A model generated the notes under the pieces. It saw only the letters and a program-made list of their open reading frames with translations. It did no database searches and had not been told where the DNA came from. Made by a program: the position numbers and the translations under genes. 7,109 bases of DNA from an uncultured Dialister sp. (GTDB lineage Bacteria > Bacillota > Negativicutes > Veillonellales > Dialisteraceae): NCBI GenBank assembly GCA_900545785.1, contig URAA01000076.1, positions 1 to 7,109 of the forward strand. The letters are read 5' to 3'. Position 1 is the first letter of the stretch, and every line of letters begins with the position of its first letter. Of the stretch, positions 5,861-7,109 are shown piece by piece.

Positions 5861-5966
5861 AGATGAAAAAGGAGATGTTCGCTTGGACTCCGATGATTGT
5901 TTCGGAGGAAAAGAGGGAGCAACGGTAAGATTGGTTGCTCCCGCCAATAACGACTCTCCTTTTTTT
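5861..5966 (+). ncRNA. Candidate structured small RNA, RNA-1 copy 2
   Basis: This is the same fold as copy 1. The closing stem AAAAAGGAGA (5866-5875) pairs with TCTCCTTTTT (5955-5964), CTCCGA (5888-5893) with TCGGAG (5902-5907), and GGGAGCAAC (5915-5923) with GTTGCTCCC (5934-5942). Where copy 1 has G-U wobbles in the closing stem and in the third stem, this copy has G-C pairs. A U-run at 5960-5966 ends it, and a separate back-up terminator follows. In this copy an open frame of 21 codons begins at ATG 5862 almost at the predicted 5' end, but the one-base indel breaks that start in copy 1. Confidence 0.7.
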
Positions 5967-5967
5967 G

Positions 5968-5995
5968 TGCCCTCGTAAAGACGGGCAATTTTTTT
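5968..5995 (+). terminator. Second intrinsic terminator after RNA-1 copy 2
   Basis: TGCC (5968-5971) pairs with GGCA (5984-5987). After a two-base bulge, CGT (5974-5976) pairs with ACG (5981-5983) around an AAAG loop. A seven-T run follows at 5989-5995. Copy 1 has no such hairpin, so this one closes the whole RNA-1 array. Confidence 0.65.
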
Positions 5996-6197
5996 GTCCC
6001 GATAAAGCAGTTTCCTGTTGAAGATGTTTCAATAGAAAAGCTGTGGCTGTGATTTCCGTTCGATGATGTAGAACCCGTCCAAGCCCGGGAATGACTCCTC
6101 TGATTCGCTGCGTATCCGCCTCATAGACCGAATCTGACTGAATATCGTTTTGTGAGACCGACTCTGCGAATACCTTAAAATTAGAACTTGCCATTAT

Positions 6198-6434
6198 TTA
6201 TCCTCCTTTTTCCGTTGTCTGAATCCGGTGCGAGGTATATCCGCTGTAGTTTAATGTATTGTAATCGTAAGAGAATATCGGAAGCCCGTCTTCCAAGTCT
6301 TCCCACCATTCGCTGTAAAGTAAAAGAAGCCTCGATTTGATGGCTTGTGCCACCGCATCAGCTCCCTCCGGATAAGCATTCTTTCCACGGCCGAATATAT
6401 AATCCCGGTTCTCGTCCAATTTTCTGTATATCAT
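6198..6434 (-). CDS. Phage baseplate gp25-like protein, apparently internally deleted
   Basis: This 78-residue protein begins MIYRKLDENRDYIFGRG and continues through AVAQAIKSRLLLLYSEWWEDLEDGLPIF. This is the pattern of gp25/GpW-like baseplate wedge proteins of contractile-tail phages (regularly spaced basic residues, then EWW or EWF and DGxP). Family members are usually about 110-140 residues. Here residues 55-78 (SYDYNTLNYSGYTSHRIQTT) look like the C-terminal end of the same family. About 40 residues of the middle therefore seem to be missing, with the frame kept. The start has AAGGAGG six bases upstream. The stop TAA overlaps the ribosome site of the next gene. A function in baseplate assembly is unlikely with this gap. 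Confidence 0.65.
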   Translation of the reverse strand: MIYRKLDENRDYIFGRGKNAYPEGADAVAQAIKSRLLLLYSEWWEDLEDGLPIFSYDYNTLNYSGYTSHRIQTTEKGG

Positions 6435-6475
6435 CCCACGCCTCCTTCCGTGTAATAAGATATTTCATTTTAGAG

Positions 6476-6504
6476 TTGCCTTTCTTATGAATCTGTCCTA
6501 TAAT
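6476..6504 (+). promoter_or_regulatory. Sigma-70-type promoter of RNA-2 copy A
   Basis: TTGCCT (6476-6481), a 17-base spacer and a perfect TATAAT (6499-6504). The expected start is about 6511, six bases before the closing stem of the RNA. It is divergent from the baseplate gene, whose start is at 6434. Confidence 0.7.
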
Positions 6505-6510
6505 ACATAC

Positions 6511-6631
6511 ACAAAACAGACTGCCGACAGCAGAAAGTCGCCTTTGCTGCTAACTGATGGTGGGGACCGGATTTCGACTCCGGACCGGATTTCAACTCCG
6601 TACTTGGCGTCCACCCGGCAGTTTGTTTTTT
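6511..6631 (+). ncRNA. Candidate structured small RNA, RNA-2 copy A
   Basis: A ~120-nt RNA is predicted from the promoter at 6476-6504 to a six-T run at 6626-6631. The ends pair over ten positions, CAGACTGCCG (6517-6526) with CGGCAGTTTG (6616-6625). Inside are a hairpin CCGGA-TTTCGAC-TCCGG (6567-6583) and an adjacent 18-base partial duplicate of it (6584-6601, loop TTTCAAC). GGTGGG (6559-6564) can pair with TCCACC (6610-6615). The duplicate hairpin is absent from copy B. I do not recognise the family. Confidence 0.65.
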
Positions 6632-6650
6632 ATTGCCTGTTTTTTACCGT

Positions 6651-6751
6651 ATTATGCAATAAAAAAGCACCTTTTCAGGTGCCACAAAACAGATTTTTAT
6701 AAAGTATAATCCGATTACATCTCAGGCTTACGGATCGTTCAGACTTCCTCC
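6651..6751. repeat. 101-bp direct repeat, copy 1
   Basis: This block recurs at 7009-7109 with a single difference (A6662 versus G7020). It contains the minus-strand terminator and the last codons of a minus-strand gene. The offset between copies is 358 bases. Confidence 0.95.
6661..6682 (-). terminator. Intrinsic terminator for the minus-strand gene fragment, copy A
   Basis: Read on the minus strand, GCACCT and AGGTGC (6682-6677 and 6672-6667) form a perfect six-pair stem with a four-base loop, followed by a run of six Ts (6666-6661). It lies about 45 bases past the TAA of the fragment ending at 6728. Confidence 0.75.
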
Positions 6752-6814
6752 ATTATCCTCATATATGGCCATTCCCAAGAGAATGGCATCCGCATCGGTG
6801 TAATAAAAAGCATA
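6728..6814 (-). pseudogene. 3' fragment of an unidentified, probably phage, gene
   Basis: A frame of 29 codons (including the TAA at 6730-6728) reads YAFYYTDADAILLGMAIYED then NGGSLNDP. This looks like the C-terminus of a real protein rather than noise, and it is followed by a good terminator on the same strand. Upstream the frame meets a stop (6820-6818) and A/T-rich sequence containing the RNA-2 copy B promoter, so the rest of the gene is gone. The last eight codons recur at the window end. The phage assignment rests on the neighbouring tail genes. Confidence 0.5.
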
Positions 6815-6822
6815 TTTTTAAT

Positions 6823-6851
6823 TTGATTATTTTGTAAATATAGATTATATT
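6823..6851 (+). promoter_or_regulatory. Probable promoter of RNA-2 copy B
   Basis: TTGATT (6823-6828), a 17-base spacer and TATATT (6846-6851) lie at the same distance from the closing stem as in copy A. The boxes are further from consensus than those of copy A, in a very A/T-rich stretch. Confidence 0.45.
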
Positions 6852-6857
6852 ATAGTT

Positions 6858-6976
6858 AATAAATAGACTGCTGACATCAGAAAGTCGCCATTAGCTGCGG
6901 AGCTCCGAATGCGTGGGCATATGGTGGGGGCTGGATTTCGACTCCAGATGGCGTCCACCCGGCGGTCTATTTTTTT
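6858..6976 (+). ncRNA. Candidate structured small RNA, RNA-2 copy B
   Basis: This is a homologue of copy A. The closing stem TAGACTGCTG (6864-6873) pairs with CGGCGGTCTA (6960-6969) over ten positions including two G-U wobbles, and runs into seven Ts (6970-6976). The hairpin is CTGGA-TTTCGAC-TCCAG (6931-6947). GGTGGG (6923-6928) can pair with TCCACC (6954-6959), and CGCCAT (6886-6891) can pair with ATGGCG (6948-6953). Together these two would form a pseudoknot. It carries about 20 extra bases near 6897-6918, including the palindrome CGGAGCTCCG, and lacks the second hairpin of copy A. Confidence 0.65.
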
Positions 6977-7008
6977 ATTGTCTGTTTTTATTTCCTATTT
7001 TTTGCCTT

Positions 7009-7109
7009 ATTATGCAATAGAAAAGCACCTTTTCAGGTGCCACAAAACAGATTTTTATAAAGTATAATCCGATTACATCTCAGGCTTACGGATCGTTCAG
7101 ACTTCCTCC
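7009..7109. repeat. 101-bp direct repeat, copy 2, ending at the contig edge
   Basis: This copy is identical to 6651-6751 except at one base. It ends exactly at the last base of the window, which suggests the assembly stopped where copies diverge. It includes a second copy of the minus-strand terminator (stem 7025-7040). Confidence 0.95.
7088..7109 (-). CDS. 3' end of the same unidentified phage-like gene, cut by the contig edge
   Basis: The minus strand reads GGSLNDP and then TAA (7090-7088), identical to the end of the fragment at 6728-6814. If intact, the gene would continue beyond the window. Only its last seven codons and stop are visible. Confidence 0.4.

Larger units (their letters stand above)
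5671..5966 (+). repeat. Tandem direct repeat, period 154 bp, carrying promoter plus RNA-1
   Basis: The unit starting at TTGACA 5671 recurs at 5825. Promoter boxes, predicted start site, hairpins and U-run all align. Over the ~104 transcribed bases I count one single-base indel and about five substitutions. The 3' tail of unit 1 (about 5811-5824) has no match in unit 2. Confidence 0.9.
5859..6194 (-). pseudogene. Phage tail-fibre-like protein, N-terminal remnant with non-native tail
   Basis: The start is good: AAGGAGG stands upstream of ATG 6194-6192 and overlaps the stop of the baseplate gene, the tight packing usual in phage tail operons. The first ~38 residues (MASSNFKVFAESVSQND then SVYEADTQRIRGVIPGL) resemble the conserved N-terminus of tail-fibre or tail-associated proteins in Firmicutes and Negativicutes phages. 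After that the frame turns into basic, low-plausibility sequence. Its last ~35 residues are antisense to RNA-1 copy 2. A full-length protein would normally be several hundred residues. I read it as a gene that lost its body by deletion, leaving the start fused out of frame to other sequence. The family link is from memory of such proteins. Confidence 0.5.

Noticed and set aside
5671..5966. CRISPR array or diversity-generating retroelement
   Set aside because: Only two long units with promoters and no spacer pattern; no cas, reverse transcriptase or Avd gene and no A-specific mutation pattern between the copies.
6555..6575. T-box leader suggested by GGTGGGGACCGG
   Set aside because: No specifier stem and no downstream aminoacyl-tRNA synthetase or amino-acid gene on the plus strand.
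6557..6615. tRNA or tmRNA gene suggested by GGATTTCGACTCC followed by CCACC
   Set aside because: There is no acceptor, D or anticodon arm around it, the seven-base loop is shifted by one from the T-loop consensus when the stem is paired, and no terminal CCA follows; only a resemblance.
6487..6702. 71-codon plus-strand open frame across RNA-2 copy A
   Set aside because: It begins inside the promoter, upstream of the -10 box, passes through the RNA terminator and is not kept in copy B.
6557..6710. A ~50-codon frame in RNA-2 copy A with a counterpart in copy B ending in the same residues (TDFYKV)
   Set aside because: It runs through the RNA-2 U-run and the opposite-strand terminator, the shared C-terminus is simply the 101-bp repeat, and neither start has a ribosome site.

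Overview
The window looks like one whole short-read contig from an anaerobic Gram-positive-lineage bacterium. Codon use, AAGGAGG-type ribosome binding sites, a nickel-dependent LarA enzyme and the style of the phage tail genes suggest a Negativicutes member (Dialister/Megasphaera/Veillonella-like). This is an impression from gene style, not a database result. The left edge is artificial: bases 1-18 are Illumina TruSeq adapter. The right edge stops exactly at the end of a 101-bp direct repeat, as expected where an assembler meets a repeat.

Bases 19-4970 are ordinary chromosomal genes. On the minus strand lie two neighbouring nitroreductase genes, the second cut off by the contig end. Divergent from them, on the plus strand, are a small cupin and larA (lactate racemase-type). 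larA ends at a bidirectional terminator that it shares with a convergent minus-strand short-chain dehydrogenase. After a gene-free stretch of about 370 bases come a DUF805 membrane protein and a small zinc-ribbon protein on the plus strand.

Bases 5030-7109 are accessory. They hold an unrecognised acidic 214-aa protein, then two tandem copies of a ~105-nt structured RNA (called RNA-1 here), each with its own near-perfect sigma-70 promoter and its own U-run. Next are decayed phage tail genes on the minus strand: a gp25-like baseplate protein that appears to have lost its middle, and the N-terminus of a tail-fibre-like protein. Last come two copies of a second structured RNA (RNA-2), each followed by the 3' end of another minus-strand gene and that gene's terminator.

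Both RNA families are transcribed opposite to the phage genes. Both close with a long 5'/3' stem that runs into the U-tract. In both, differences between the two copies fall mostly where base pairing is preserved. These two duplicated RNA families are the most interesting content; I do not recognise either. The left half is routine metabolism, and the right half reads as a degenerate prophage or mobile region that has kept strongly promoted small RNAs.
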